Positions 32,346-42,400 of a stretch of DNA of 64,000 bases are shown one piece after another. Below the pieces are notes generated by a model, which did not search any database, was not told the DNA's origin, and saw nothing but the letters and a program-made list of their open reading frames with translations. Every line of letters starts with the position of its first letter. Position 1 is the first letter of the stretch. The stretch comes from Bacteroidales bacterium UBA5349 (lineage in GTDB: Bacteria; Bacteroidota; Bacteroidia; Bacteroidales; Tenuifilaceae). Location: assembly GCA_002410065.1 (NCBI GenBank), contig DHQB01000004.1, positions 111,396-175,395 of the forward strand, in the 5' to 3' direction. A program made the translations under genes and the position numbers.

Positions 32346-32689
32346 CTCCTCTATCATTTCCATTTTTCAAAACAGATTTAAAACTTATTCTTGAGTTGTT
32401 TTAAAGCCAAACTAAATGCTGCTCGCACGGATTTAGCTAAGCTGAGTAAGTTCTTCGTTCTCGTTTGTAATCCGTGCGTTAACTATTTTCAGTGACCCTA
32501 ATCCACAATAGCATGACATACAGATAGTTATGAATATCTGAAAACCCATAAAAAACCCATAAAAAACTAAGTATGAGCAAAAAAATACATTTCCCTTAAT
32601 AAAAAAAACTTTTATATTAAAAAAAAATTTACTTTTTTGACATACATTTATATATAATTTTTTAAACCAAACTAAAAACCTAATTTATT
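32346..32689. other. intergenic region with palindromic repeat and the promoter of the T9SS gene
   Basis: This 344-base gap contains the 55-bp repeat described separately, a short tandem CCCATAAAAAA, and a very AT-rich leader before the ATG at 32690. A TTGACA and TATAAT are visible near 32637-32660 but at the wrong spacing. No gene is seen. Confidence 0.6.
32424..32478. repeat. 55-bp REP-like palindromic repeat, copy 1
   Basis: Perfect 10-bp inverted ends, CGCACGGATT (32424-32433) and AATCCGTGCG (32469-32478), enclose 35 bases. The whole unit is about 85% identical (47 of 55 bases) to the copy at 34960-35014, in the same orientation. The two copies bracket the T9SS gene. Confidence 0.85.
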
Positions 32690-34840
32690 ATGAAACAAAA
32701 AATTTACCCATTTATCTTAGGATTGCTATTTTGTGCGTTTGCAGCAAATGCACAAGTTGATGCAATTAACAAGTCCTCAAAAGTTGACTTAAATACTAAG
32801 TTTGTAAAATCAGACCTAAAAACTGGACCAAGAAGCGGTAAAGTTGTGTATGTAAACGAAACATTTGATACTGAAATCCCTGCAACATGGACTGTAACCA
32901 ATACAGGTACAGGTGATTTACCTGGTTGGCATTGGATAGAATCAACTACTAATTTTCCTTTTACAGGTTTTGCAAGAATAAATAGTGATGCAAATGGAGA
33001 TGGTAACGTTACCGAAGGATACCTTATTACTCCAGCTTTTGATTGCTCAGCAGCAGGAGTTGTTTATTTAGAATTTGATGTACGTTACAACGACATTACT
33101 ACTGGAGGTACTGATATATTCCAAGTTGATGTTTGGAACGGTGCTGAATGGATAAATGTTATTGATTGGGACGAAGATCATGGTAGTGCTACAGAAGCTG
33201 AGCATGTTAGCATAGAAATTTCTGATTATGCAAGTGCTGCTTGTCAAGTACGTTTTTTCTATACAGATGCTACTTTATGGGAATGGTATGCAGGTATCGA
33301 CAATGTATTAGTTTCTATGCCGGAACCTAACGATTTAGCAGTTACTTCTGTTTTACCAAATGGAACTATTACTACTGGATCTACTATTACTCCAACTGTC
33401 ACAATAGAAAACATGGGATCTAATTCTCAATCTACTTATAACGTTACGCTAGTTTCTACTCCTGCAGGATATAACGAAACAATAACTAACCCAGGTGATA
33501 TTGATGCAGCTAATACATTAGTAGTTGTTTTCCCTGATTGGTCTCCTGCAGACGGCATTTATACTTTAACCGCTACTGTAATTCTTGCCGGTGATGCTAA
33601 TCCCGGAGATAATATTGGAACTTCTGAAATTAATGTAAAAGGTGTTGGTTTTGGTGATGTAGTTCATTCATTCAATACTTTTGCAGCTGGTTGTGCTGGG
33701 ATTGAAACAGATGGCACTAATATTTATACAGTATATTGGAATCCTTCTGTTGCGTTAAGAAACTTTGACAAGTATACTATGGATGGTACTTTTGTTGAAG
33801 AGTTTGAAATAGCAGGTGTTTCTGCTTTAAGAGATATGGCATATAATCCTAATACTGGATACTTCTACGGATCTGCTGCATCTACTTCTTTATTTGAAAT
33901 GGACTTCGCAAACAAAACTCTAGTTAGTACTATTACTGCACCTACTGCATGTAGAGCAATTGCTTATGATGACGATGATGATACATTCTGGGCAAACAAT
34001 TGGGATACTGATTTAACAGAATTTGATATTACTGGTGCAGCAACAGGTAATGCTATGCCAATGGTTAGTATTTATGGAGCTGCTTATGATAATTGGTCAG
34101 ATCCTGCAAACCCAACTCTTTGGGTATTTGAAGGAACTGGTGGTGGTGGTACTACTACTCAATTACTTGAATATGCTATGGATGGAACTACAACAGGTCG
34201 TTTTATTGACCTTACAACAGTACCTGGTTTTGCTGCAGGAGCTGGTTCAGGTTCTGGAGGTTTAGCTTCTTTTGAAAAAGATGGAGTTGCTTATTTATTA
34301 GCTAATATTCAACAAGATCCTAACTTAATTGTTATTATTTATTTAGCTTCAACTGTTGCAACTTATGATGTTACTTTTAACGTTGGTGATGGTACTAACC
34401 CAATTGAGGGTGCAAATATTGTAGTTGCTGATTTAGGAATTGACGATGTAACTGATGCAAGTGGTCAATTAGTAATAGCTGATGTTGAGGCGGGTACTTA
34501 TACTTACACAGTTACCAAAGATGGTTATGTAGCTTTTGATGGAAACTTTGAGGTTGTTGACCAAGATCTTGATGTAAGTGTAAGCTTGACTCCCACAAGT
34601 ATTAATACCATTAAGGATAACCTTCAAATATTCCCGAATCCTTCAAATGGGCAGTTTACAATTAAGGTTGGTAATAACTACTACCTCGAAGTAATGGATA
34701 TTACTGGTAAAGTAGTTTATACTCAAGAGTTAACAAATGCTAAGAGTAATATTAACTTATCAAACCAAGCGGCAGGAGTTTACTTAATTCGTTTAACAAA
34801 CAACCAAAAAACTATTAATCACAAGATTATTATTAAATAG
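32690..34840 (+). CDS. secreted multidomain protein with type IX sorting domain
   Basis: The 716-residue protein has a signal peptide (about residues 1-22, ending in ANAQ). A choice-of-anchor J-like adhesion domain follows (about 45-210, VYVNETFDTEIPATWTVTNT). Next are a CARDB-like Ig fold (about 212-315, with a DLAVTSVLPNG start), a beta-propeller-like region (about 320-575) and a carboxypeptidase regulatory-like domain (about 580-635). It ends with a type IX sorting domain: LQIFPNPSNGQFTIKV, LEVMDITGKVVY, GVYLIRLTNN. The protein is therefore exported across the outer membrane and surface-attached or released. Codon use is strongly biased to T-ending Gly, Ala and Thr codons and TTA leucine, unlike the neighbours, which suggests high expression or a different origin. 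It is bracketed by two repeats and has a good terminator. Confidence 0.9.
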   Translation: MKQKIYPFILGLLFCAFAANAQVDAINKSSKVDLNTKFVKSDLKTGPRSGKVVYVNETFDTEIPATWTVTNTGTGDLPGWHWIESTTNFPFTGFARINSDANGDGNVTEGYLITPAFDCSAAGVVYLEFDVRYNDITTGGTDIFQVDVWNGAEWINVIDWDEDHGSATEAEHVSIEISDYASAACQVRFFYTDATLWEWYAGIDNVLVSMPEPNDLAVTSVLPNGTITTGSTITPTVTIENMGSNSQSTYNVTLVSTPAGYNETITNPGDIDAANTLVVVFPDWSPADGIYTLTATVILAGDANPGDNIGTSEINVKGVGFGDVVHSFNTFAAGCAGIETDGTNIYTVYWNPSVALRNFDKYTMDGTFVEEFEIAGVSALRDMAYNPNTGYFYGSAASTSLFEMDFANKTLVSTITAPTACRAIAYDDDDDTFWANNWDTDLTEFDITGAATGNAMPMVSIYGAAYDNWSDPANPTLWVFEGTGGGGTTTQLLEYAMDGTTTGRFIDLTTVPGFAAGAGSGSGGLASFEKDGVAYLLANIQQDPNLIVIIYLASTVATYDVTFNVGDGTNPIEGANIVVADLGIDDVTDASGQLVIADVEAGTYTYTVTKDGYVAFDGNFEVVDQDLDVSVSLTPTSINTIKDNLQIFPNPSNGQFTIKVGNNYYLEVMDITGKVVYTQELTNAKSNINLSNQAAGVYLIRLTNNQKTINHKIIIK

Positions 34841-34888
34841 TTTTACTAAAAATTTGTACTAAAATCCTTAGTTTAGTAAAAAGAAATT

Positions 34889-34920
34889 AAAAGGGGCTGT
34901 TTAAAAAGACAGTCCCTTTT
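34889..34920 (+). terminator. rho-independent terminator of the T9SS protein gene
   Basis: AAAAGGGGCTGT (34889-34900) pairs with ACAGTCCCTTTT (34909-34920), followed by more T. It lies about 50 bases after the stop at 34840. Confidence 0.85.
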
Positions 34921-34959
34921 TTATTTGATATTTTAAAGGGGCCGGAATTTACCTCTGCT

Positions 34960-35014
34960 AGCGCGGATTTAGCTACGCTGAGTTCGTCCTTCGTCCTCGG
35001 TTGTAATCCGTGCG
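34960..35014. repeat. 55-bp REP-like palindromic repeat, copy 2
   Basis: The same unit as at 32424-32478: GCGCGGATT at one end and AATCCGTGCG at the other, with GCTGAG, CTTCGT, CTCG and TTGTAATCCG in conserved positions. Its left arm has two mismatches (8 of 10 paired), so it is the more decayed copy. Confidence 0.85.
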
Positions 35015-35032
35015 TAGTACTAATAGTGAACT

Positions 35033-35056
35033 CCCGCCTTTACTGTGGCGGGTTTT
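35033..35056 (+). terminator. second terminator-like hairpin downstream of the T9SS gene
   Basis: CCCGCC (35033-35038) pairs with GGCGGG (35047-35052), followed by TTTTCTGTTTT on the plus strand. It may be a backup terminator or part of the repeat neighbourhood. The rest of the gap up to yaaA shows nothing else. Confidence 0.6.
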
Positions 35057-35165
35057 CTGTTTTACATTGTAAATAAAGGGCATACGGGTTACTATAAGAC
35101 AAATGCACTTATGCAAGGCTATAAGCCTTATTCAATATAGTTCTGTATAATAATCCTTGGAAAAT

Positions 35166-35930
35166 CTAACGGATATATACCAGCTGATCCTCTTTCGATA
35201 GATTGGATGAGAATATGTAACCCTCATCGTTGAATGATTTTAGCTGTTCAACGTTGGTAATGCCTTTTTTAATTGCAAACCTCGACATTAAACCGCGTGC
35301 TCGCTTAGCGTAAATGGCTATGGTTTTAAAATGGTCACCTTTTTGCTCTTTGAAAACAGGAGTTATTACTTTGCCATCTAGTTTTTTAAGTCTTATTGCC
35401 TTGGAGTATTCATTGGAGGCTAGATTAATCAGAACTTTATCTTTGCTCTTTGACAACTCCTTGTTAAAATATTCGGTAAGTCTATCCTGCCATAGTTGAT
35501 AAAGATTCTCATTATCACCAATGTCAATTTTTGTGCCCATCTCGAGCCTATAGGGCTGCATCAAATCCAATGGACGCAGCACTCCGTATAGCCCCGAGAG
35601 GATACGAAGATGATTTTGGGCAAACTCAAAATCTTTCTTGGTAAAATCGTCTACCGATAATCCTTCGTAAACATCGCCCTTAAAGGTTAGTAGGGCAGGG
35701 TGACTGTTAGATAGATTAAAGGGCTTTTGCCATTTAATAAATCGTTCGTAATTAAGGCTTGCCAATGATTGACTTATGCCCATTAAGCCTTTTAAATCGG
35801 CTGTGCTCAAACTCCGCATCCTTTTAACTATTACTTCCGATTGGTCAATAAAATAGGGCTGCGAGCTATTAACACTAAAATTAATATCAATTTTACTTAG
35901 CGTTTTTGATGGGGATAGTATTATTATCAT
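35166..35930 (-). CDS. yaaA: YaaA/DUF328 peroxide-stress protein
   Basis: YaaA family proteins bind DNA through a cantaloupe-like fold and in E. coli lower free iron during hydrogen peroxide stress. The start MIIILSPSKTL and the motifs MGISQSLASLNYERF (about residues 65-80), HLRILSGLYGVLRPLDLMQPY and INLASNEYSKAI are diagnostic. I used the ATG at 35930, which gives 254 residues and the standard N-terminus; a longer frame from an ATG 48 bases upstream is less likely. It is divergent from the sensor-kinase gene 59 bases away, so their promoters share that gap. Confidence 0.92.
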   Translation of the reverse strand: MIIILSPSKTLSKIDINFSVNSSQPYFIDQSEVIVKRMRSLSTADLKGLMGISQSLASLNYERFIKWQKPFNLSNSHPALLTFKGDVYEGLSVDDFTKKDFEFAQNHLRILSGLYGVLRPLDLMQPYRLEMGTKIDIGDNENLYQLWQDRLTEYFNKELSKSKDKVLINLASNEYSKAIRLKKLDGKVITPVFKEQKGDHFKTIAIYAKRARGLMSRFAIKKGITNVEQLKSFNDEGYIFSSNLSKEDQLVYIR

Positions 35931-35989
35931 TGGAGTGTAATTAAAATTATGTACTTTTAATATTAGGTACAAACTCAAACACGGAGCAT

Positions 35990-38317
35990 TTGTTTAAATC
36001 CATACAATCAAAGTTAATGAATTTGCCGCTCTTAATAAAGAAATCCTTTTTGATATTATTATTCTTAATAGTTCAAGTTTTAATTGCTTTTGCTAGTTCG
36101 CCAGTGCAAAAAGTTGAATTGGTTATTAAGTGGAAGCATCAGTTTCAATTTGCTGGATACTATGCTGCAGTTGAAAAGGGCTTCTATAGTGATCTTGGAA
36201 TTGACGTTGAGATAATTGAAGCAAAGCCCAATGCATCCAGTTTAGATTTGGTATCAAGCGGTAAGGCTGATTTTGGCATAGGCGGTGTTGAGGTACTGAT
36301 AAGTTACCTAAATGGCGAACCGTTGGTTCTTTTGGCCTCAATAATGCAACATTCCCCATCTGCTTTTATTGTTAAAGAGAGTTCTAACATTTACAATCCG
36401 CACGATTTAGTTGACAAAAGTGTGATGATGGAAAAGGATGAGCGAGGTTATGAACTTTTAAGTATGCTCTATAGCGAAGGGGTTAAGCCATGGCAGATAA
36501 ACATAGCAATGCATACACACTCAATAAATGAGTTTTTAACCAACGAGGTTGATGCACTTAGCGTTTACGTTACTAATGAGCCTTATTTCCTCGAAACTTA
36601 CGGTATCCCTTACCGATTAATAAAACCGAGTAGTTATGGCATCGATTTCTACTCTGATTGTCTTTTTACAAGTAAGCAACTAGTTGAACAAAACCCCAAG
36701 TTAATTGATAATTTCATTCATGCTTCGCTTAAAGGGTGGGAATATGCTTTGAACAACAAAGAGGAAATTGCCGCACTTATTGTTAAGGATTACAGCGTAA
36801 CGAAAACGTACAATCAACTTTTATACGAAGCCAATGAGATTCACAAGTTAATTAACCCTGAACTTGTTGCCATTGGACACACAAACCAAGGACGTTGGTT
36901 TTCCATGGCCAATTTTTTGTATCAAAAGGGCTTGATTGGAATGCCCAAAAGTTTGGATGATTTTTTTTATGAGAAGGGGGAACACCTCAACGTGCGGTGG
37001 AATAGGCTAACTGTTTTGGTTGTTTTAGGTTTCTTAATAATAGCTGTTTTAGCAGTGTTATTCTACATCAGAGTTGGTAAGGTTGTAGCCCGTAAAACCG
37101 GGGAACTGTCTATGCTCCTTGCAAAACTCGAAGAGCAGAATAAAAATATAGGTCAAATAAACACAGAACTTTTATTGGCCCGCGAGGCTGCAGAGGAGAG
37201 TTTAAGGGATAAGTCAACTTTCTTTGCTGGTTTAACAACTGAATTAAAGAATCCTGTAAAAGGAATGGTTCAGATAGCGAATGAGCTAGCAAAATCTGAT
37301 ATAAAAGAATCTAATAAAAAGGATTTAATCACGGAGATTGTAAGTTTAGGTGAGACTCTTGACCATTTCTCTAAGGATATAACCTCCATATTTATTCTCG
37401 ATTCATCAGCAGAAAGGATTGGCTATTGCGATATTGAACCCAATGATTTGCTAAAAAAGTTTGCGGGCAAATATTCAAAGCAGCATAATTTGGGTACAGA
37501 TCAAATTAGGCTGAACCTGCTATCGCCACAAGTTTCGCAAAAGGTACTTATTGATAAAGAGAAAGTGCTCAGAATTCTAAACATACTGCTGGCGAATGCA
37601 TTAAAGCATAGCCCTGGCGTAGAGGTTAATATTGGATGGCATAACGAACAACCCGATATGCTTACTTTTTGGTTAAACGATAATGGTACTGGTTTAACCC
37701 TGGAGCAACTGACCAAGTTTAACCATTTTTTTGCCGATCCGCTCCGTTCCTTTAGCAAAGGGGCTGGCTATGGCCTTACGCTTGTTAAAGCATTGGTGCA
37801 TTTAATGAAAGGTTCCGTTTGGGTAACCTTTGAAAAATCGGTTGGTACAACCTTTTACTTTCAGGTTCCTTTTATTCCTATTGATACCTTGCTATACTTG
37901 GATAGTATGAAGGTTTTTGATGATGGCCACTCGCAAATAATAGAGTATACTAAGCTGAAAGGGAAAACCATTCTTATTTATGAGATGCACCCAAACGACT
38001 ATATTCTAACTCGTTCAATGCTTGAGGGTACTGGTTGTTCTCTAGTATTTGCCAATAGCATGGAAAAAATGCTCAACGTTAGTTTGGGCTTTGAGGGAAT
38101 CAGTATGGCCTTGGTTAGCGTTAGCGTTCTATCCAATATTGATATTGATACAATTCAAAAGGTAAGGGATTTCAATATTGAAATGCCCATTATTGCCAAT
38201 GTTACCTATAATGTAGAAAAACGCGAGAAATACCAATCTGCAGGTTTTACCGATGTTATTGAACGCCCTTCTTCAAGGGGGCAGTTAATCTATAAACTGC
38301 TTGAGTTTATAGGTTAA
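35990..38317 (+). CDS. NMT1/THI5-type binding domain fused to a degenerate histidine kinase and receiver
   Basis: Residues 1-36 look like a signal anchor. Residues 40-325 form an NMT1/THI5-like periplasmic binding domain (VIKWKHQFQFAGYYAAVEKG, then FYSDLGIDVEI), followed by a membrane span (about 342-360). A HisKA-like coiled region, an ATPase domain and a C-terminal receiver-like domain complete the 775 residues. The phosphoacceptor histidine is missing: T417 stands in its place (AGLTTELKNPV against the usual ANLSHEIRTPM). The receiver is also degenerate, with S710 where the aspartate should be, EMHPND instead of an acidic pair and RP instead of KP. The ATP-binding boxes (LANALKHSP, DNGTGLT, GAGYGLTLVK) are kept. 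It starts at TTG 35990 after a GGAG, or at ATG 36017. Its stop overlaps tsaD by four bases. Confidence 0.85.
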   Translation: MFKSIQSKLMNLPLLIKKSFLILLFLIVQVLIAFASSPVQKVELVIKWKHQFQFAGYYAAVEKGFYSDLGIDVEIIEAKPNASSLDLVSSGKADFGIGGVEVLISYLNGEPLVLLASIMQHSPSAFIVKESSNIYNPHDLVDKSVMMEKDERGYELLSMLYSEGVKPWQINIAMHTHSINEFLTNEVDALSVYVTNEPYFLETYGIPYRLIKPSSYGIDFYSDCLFTSKQLVEQNPKLIDNFIHASLKGWEYALNNKEEIAALIVKDYSVTKTYNQLLYEANEIHKLINPELVAIGHTNQGRWFSMANFLYQKGLIGMPKSLDDFFYEKGEHLNVRWNRLTVLVVLGFLIIAVLAVLFYIRVGKVVARKTGELSMLLAKLEEQNKNIGQINTELLLAREAAEESLRDKSTFFAGLTTELKNPVKGMVQIANELAKSDIKESNKKDLITEIVSLGETLDHFSKDITSIFILDSSAERIGYCDIEPNDLLKKFAGKYSKQHNLGTDQIRLNLLSPQVSQKVLIDKEKVLRILNILLANALKHSPGVEVNIGWHNEQPDMLTFWLNDNGTGLTLEQLTKFNHFFADPLRSFSKGAGYGLTLVKALVHLMKGSVWVTFEKSVGTTFYFQVPFIPIDTLLYLDSMKVFDDGHSQIIEYTKLKGKTILIYEMHPNDYILTRSMLEGTGCSLVFANSMEKMLNVSLGFEGISMALVSVSVLSNIDIDTIQKVRDFNIEMPIIANVTYNVEKREKYQSAGFTDVIERPSSRGQLIYKLLEFIG

Positions 38318-39330
38318 AATGGTAATCGCGCCTGGGGGATTAAGTCATGCCCTGCAAAATCATTTTCTAAGTATTTAAAGTAACCAGCAATAGCAATCAT
38401 TGCAGCATTATCGGTTGTGAATTTTAGTTCGGGAATGTAGGTGTTCCATCCTAATCGTTCTCCTGTTTCAAGTATTGCGTTCCTTAAAGCTGAATTTGCA
38501 GCAACCCCACCAGCGATTGCAACTTCCTTTATTCCATATTTTTTCGAAGCTTTCACCAACTTCTGCATTAGTATAGTAGTAATGGTGTACTGCAGCGATG
38601 CGCAGAGATCCTCTTTGTTCTCATCAATGAAGTTTGGAAAGCCATTAAGATTATTGCGAAGGGAGTATAGAAACGAAGTTTTTAATCCACTAAAGCTAAA
38701 GTCCAAACCATGGGGTAGGGGCTTGGCAAATTCAAACGCCTTTGGGTTGCCTTTGGCAGCAAGTTTATCTACTACTGGCCCTCCCGGATAGCCAAGTCCC
38801 ATTACTTTAGCGCATTTATCAAAAGCCTCGCCAGCAGCATCGTCGATAGTTTTGCCAACAATCCTCATCTTTTTGTAGCTTTCAACGAGTACTAGTTGGG
38901 TGTGTCCTCCCGAAACTAAAAGGCAAAGAAATGGATAATTTGGGTGTTTGCTGTCGGCAGATGTTTTAATAAAGTGTGAGAGGATATGCCCATGTAGATG
39001 GTTTACCTCAATTAGTGGAATATTTTGGGCTAACGCAAACCCCTTTGCAAATGATGTACCCACAAGCAGAGAGCCTAACAAACCGGGACCACGGGTAAAT
39101 GCAACGGCGCTAATCTCGTCGGCTGTTATATTTGCCAGTTTTATTGCCCTATCAACAACCGGAATAATATTTGCCTGATGAGCCCTTGATGCTAACTCTG
39201 GAACAACCCCACCGTACTCTTCATGAACTTTTTGACTGCTTATAAGGTTGGAGAGCAGCCATTCATCCCGAATGATGGCAGCAGAAGTATCATCGCACGA
39301 TGATTCAATCCCTAAAATTATTGTACTCAT
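38314..39330 (-). CDS. tsaD: tRNA N6-adenosine threonylcarbamoyltransferase TsaD
   Basis: TsaD transfers threonylcarbamoyl to A37 of ANN-decoding tRNAs, with TsaB and TsaE. The N-terminus STIILGIESSCDDTSAA, the PELASRAHQANI motif, the metal-binding HLHGHI (H111 and H115), and GGVAANSALR near the C-terminus are typical. The ATG at 39330 gives 338 residues; the ATG 24 bases upstream is less likely. The gene converges with the sensor kinase (four-base overlap) and is divergent from tamB, an arrangement widespread in Bacteroidota. Confidence 0.96.
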   Translation of the reverse strand: MSTIILGIESSCDDTSAAIIRDEWLLSNLISSQKVHEEYGGVVPELASRAHQANIIPVVDRAIKLANITADEISAVAFTRGPGLLGSLLVGTSFAKGFALAQNIPLIEVNHLHGHILSHFIKTSADSKHPNYPFLCLLVSGGHTQLVLVESYKKMRIVGKTIDDAAGEAFDKCAKVMGLGYPGGPVVDKLAAKGNPKAFEFAKPLPHGLDFSFSGLKTSFLYSLRNNLNGFPNFIDENKEDLCASLQYTITTILMQKLVKASKKYGIKEVAIAGGVAANSALRNAILETGERLGWNTYIPELKFTTDNAAMIAIAGYFKYLENDFAGHDLIPQARLPF

Positions 39331-39474
39331 GACCAAAAAGATAACGCTTAACAAAAAAAAACACCAAATGCATCGAACAAGGGTTAATTAATCTTAACCT
39401 TTTTTACTAAATTCGGGCGTTGATGTGCATTGGCATGGTTTGTGTTTGCTGTGTAATCGTTTAACTGTCTTAAG

Positions 39475-42400
39475 GTGGGCAAAGTTATTAAAAAATCGTT
39501 TAGAATTCTACTCGTTTTCATCTTAGTGCTGACTGCTATCCCAACCAGCATTTGGTTGGTTATTCAGGATAGTCGTGTTCAAACATTCCTTGTAGCAAAG
39601 GCTACAACTATTCTTGAGGAAAAGTTAAATACCTCAGTTAGCATTGAGCGAATAGACTACAGGCCTTTTAACCGGGTTTTGCTCTGCGATGTATTTGTCC
39701 AAGATTTTAATGGCGATACTTTGCTCAACGCTAAAACAGTATCTGCCAATTTAATGCGTTTTAGTAATTCTAGGCGAATCATAAGCCTCAGTAAAGTATC
39801 ACTTGATAGCGCTTATATAAATCTATCTACCGATTCGCTAGGGGTTATGAACCTTTCGGCTTTTATACAAGCATTTAAAAAGAAGGAGAAAACGGATTCC
39901 TCTTCATCATTCAATATACAGATTAGGAATGCAAGTATTTCAGAATCGACCTTTAGAATGCATAGGGAGAATGTTGATACGCTTGAGTACGGAATAAACT
40001 TTCAGGATCTTTACCTAACCAACCTTAATATCAGTTTAAGAAATTTTAGTATTGTAGCCGACACCATTGGTTTTACCATTAATAAGATGTCATTTGCTGA
40101 TAAGAGCGGGTTTGCTGTTGATAAGTTTAGAACAGATATGAGTTTTACGAGTAAATTCATGAATTTTGATAAACTTCAGATACGTTCAATGGGCTATAGC
40201 GTAAATTTGCCCACTTTGCATATGTCTTACTCAGGTTGGAAGGATATGAGCGATTTCCTTAATCAGGTTAAGCTCAATGGCTCATTTCAATCTACAAAAG
40301 CTTCTACAGGTTTGCTTTCCTATTTTGTTCCCGTTTTAAGGCAGTTCGATCTGGATTTCTCGCTGAATGGTTCTTTTAAAGGAACAGTAAGTGATTTAAG
40401 GGTAAGAGATATGCAAATTACAACAGCAGAATCAACAAGCCTTAATTTTAACGCAAATCTCACCGGGTTACCCGATTTCAACAACACCCTTGTTTTTCTT
40501 GATATTAAAGAGTTAACCACTACGGTTCAGGATATTGAGAGCATAAAAAACAAGAAAACAGGGCTTCCAATGGTCTCATTGCCCGATAATTTTACCTCGT
40601 TGAAGAGATTGAGTTATTCTGGTACTTTTACTGGCTTTACCACCGATTTTGTTGCCTACGGCTCCTTAACTTCTTCCATAGGGAAACTATCGGTCGACCT
40701 TTCAATAAAACCTAAGGAGAGTTCAAGGGTAAGTTTCAATGGACAGGTTTCAACCAATAAATTCGATTTAGGGAAACTACTGGGTAACGAGATTATTGGC
40801 AAAACTAGCCTAAAAGCAACAATAAAAGGCAATACCGATTACAAAAAACATATTGAGGGAGAAACCGATGCAACAATAACTTCTTTTGAAGCCAATAATT
40901 ATATCTACTCAAACATTGCCATTTCGGGCACTTTTGGTAGCAAGGGTTTCATTGGCTCCCTTTTTCTCGACGATCCAAACGTTAAGCTGAATTTTATGGG
41001 TAAGGTTGATTTATCTGACTCACTTCCCGTATTCGATTTCTCGGCGTTTGTTCCTAAACTCGATTTAGTAAAACTTAATATAAACAAGGTAGACAGCATT
41101 TCGCTGGCCTCATTTCTTTTAACTGCAAAGATTACTGGAAACAATATTGATAATACTCTTGGAGAGGTTAAGATTGTTAATAGTTTTTATAAAAACCAGA
41201 ATGGTGAAATTAAAACACCCGAAATCATTATAAACGCCAATAATACTCCTGAGAGTAAATTAATAACCATAAAATCAGAGTTTGCTGAGGGTGAACTAAG
41301 AGGTAAGTATAATTACACCAATATTTTTTCATCCCTTCAAAAGTTGGCTTTTATTTATTTGCCAGCACTAAGCCCCGATAATCAAAAACCTGATATTACG
41401 CCAACTGGCGTTGAAAATCCTGAATATAATGATTATATCATAAAATTAAGGGTTAAGAAAACCCGAAAGTTTACTGATGTTCTTGCTCCCACTTTTAATA
41501 TTGCCGAAAACACTAATATATTTGGGATTTACAACCCCGATCTTCAAAGCCTTACGCTAAAAGTATCCATACCAGAGTTAACACTATCAGGCAATATTAT
41601 TAAAAACATAGTAATTGATGGAAATACAAATGACTCGTCATTTGTGGCAAGCATAACTACCCCAAACTTCGAGATTGGTGGAACTTTTATACGCAATTTA
41701 TCAATTAAGGCGGTGGTCAGTAACAACAATATTCACACTTCCATTGCTTGGGACAATAAGAGTAAAGTAAGGAATGAAGGCCAAATAATTGCCGATACCC
41801 ATGTTAGTCACAAACAAAATTTTAGCATTTTTGATATAACCATCAACCCCTCTATTTTCTTTTTAAATGATACGGTATGGAATATTGCCGAGTCAAAAGT
41901 GCTTATCGACTCTTCCCGTATTTATATCAACAACTTTTTGCTAAGCAATAACGACCAGAGCCTTCGTATTTCAGGTGCAATTGCATCGTTAGCCACGGAT
42001 TCCATTCGAGCAGAGTTTGAGAATATAGATCTATCCAATGCAAATTTATATACAAGTAGTATTGGCTATAATATCTCGGGTAAGATGAATGGATATGCAA
42101 TGCTAACCGATTTAACCAGTACTCCGCTATTTTTCTCTGATTTAAGGATGAGTAACATTAACTTGAACTCAAATCCAATAGGCGATATAACGATTCAAAG
42201 TAGATGGTTAGCAGGGGATAACAGGTTAAATTTAAGCCTGAAAAACACATTGAATGGAGAGCAAATGTTAAGTGTTGCTGGAGATATTTACCCAAATACT
42301 AAAAGGTTGGATATTGATGTTTCAATTCAAAAACTTTTGCTAAATCATGTTGAACCAATCATTGCCGATAATGTTTCAGCCATAGATGGGTATTTAGTTG

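Noticed and set aside
32637..32660. TTGACA and TATAAT before the T9SS gene
   Set aside because: The spacer is only about 10 bases, and this phylum uses a different consensus; the match is a product of AT-richness.
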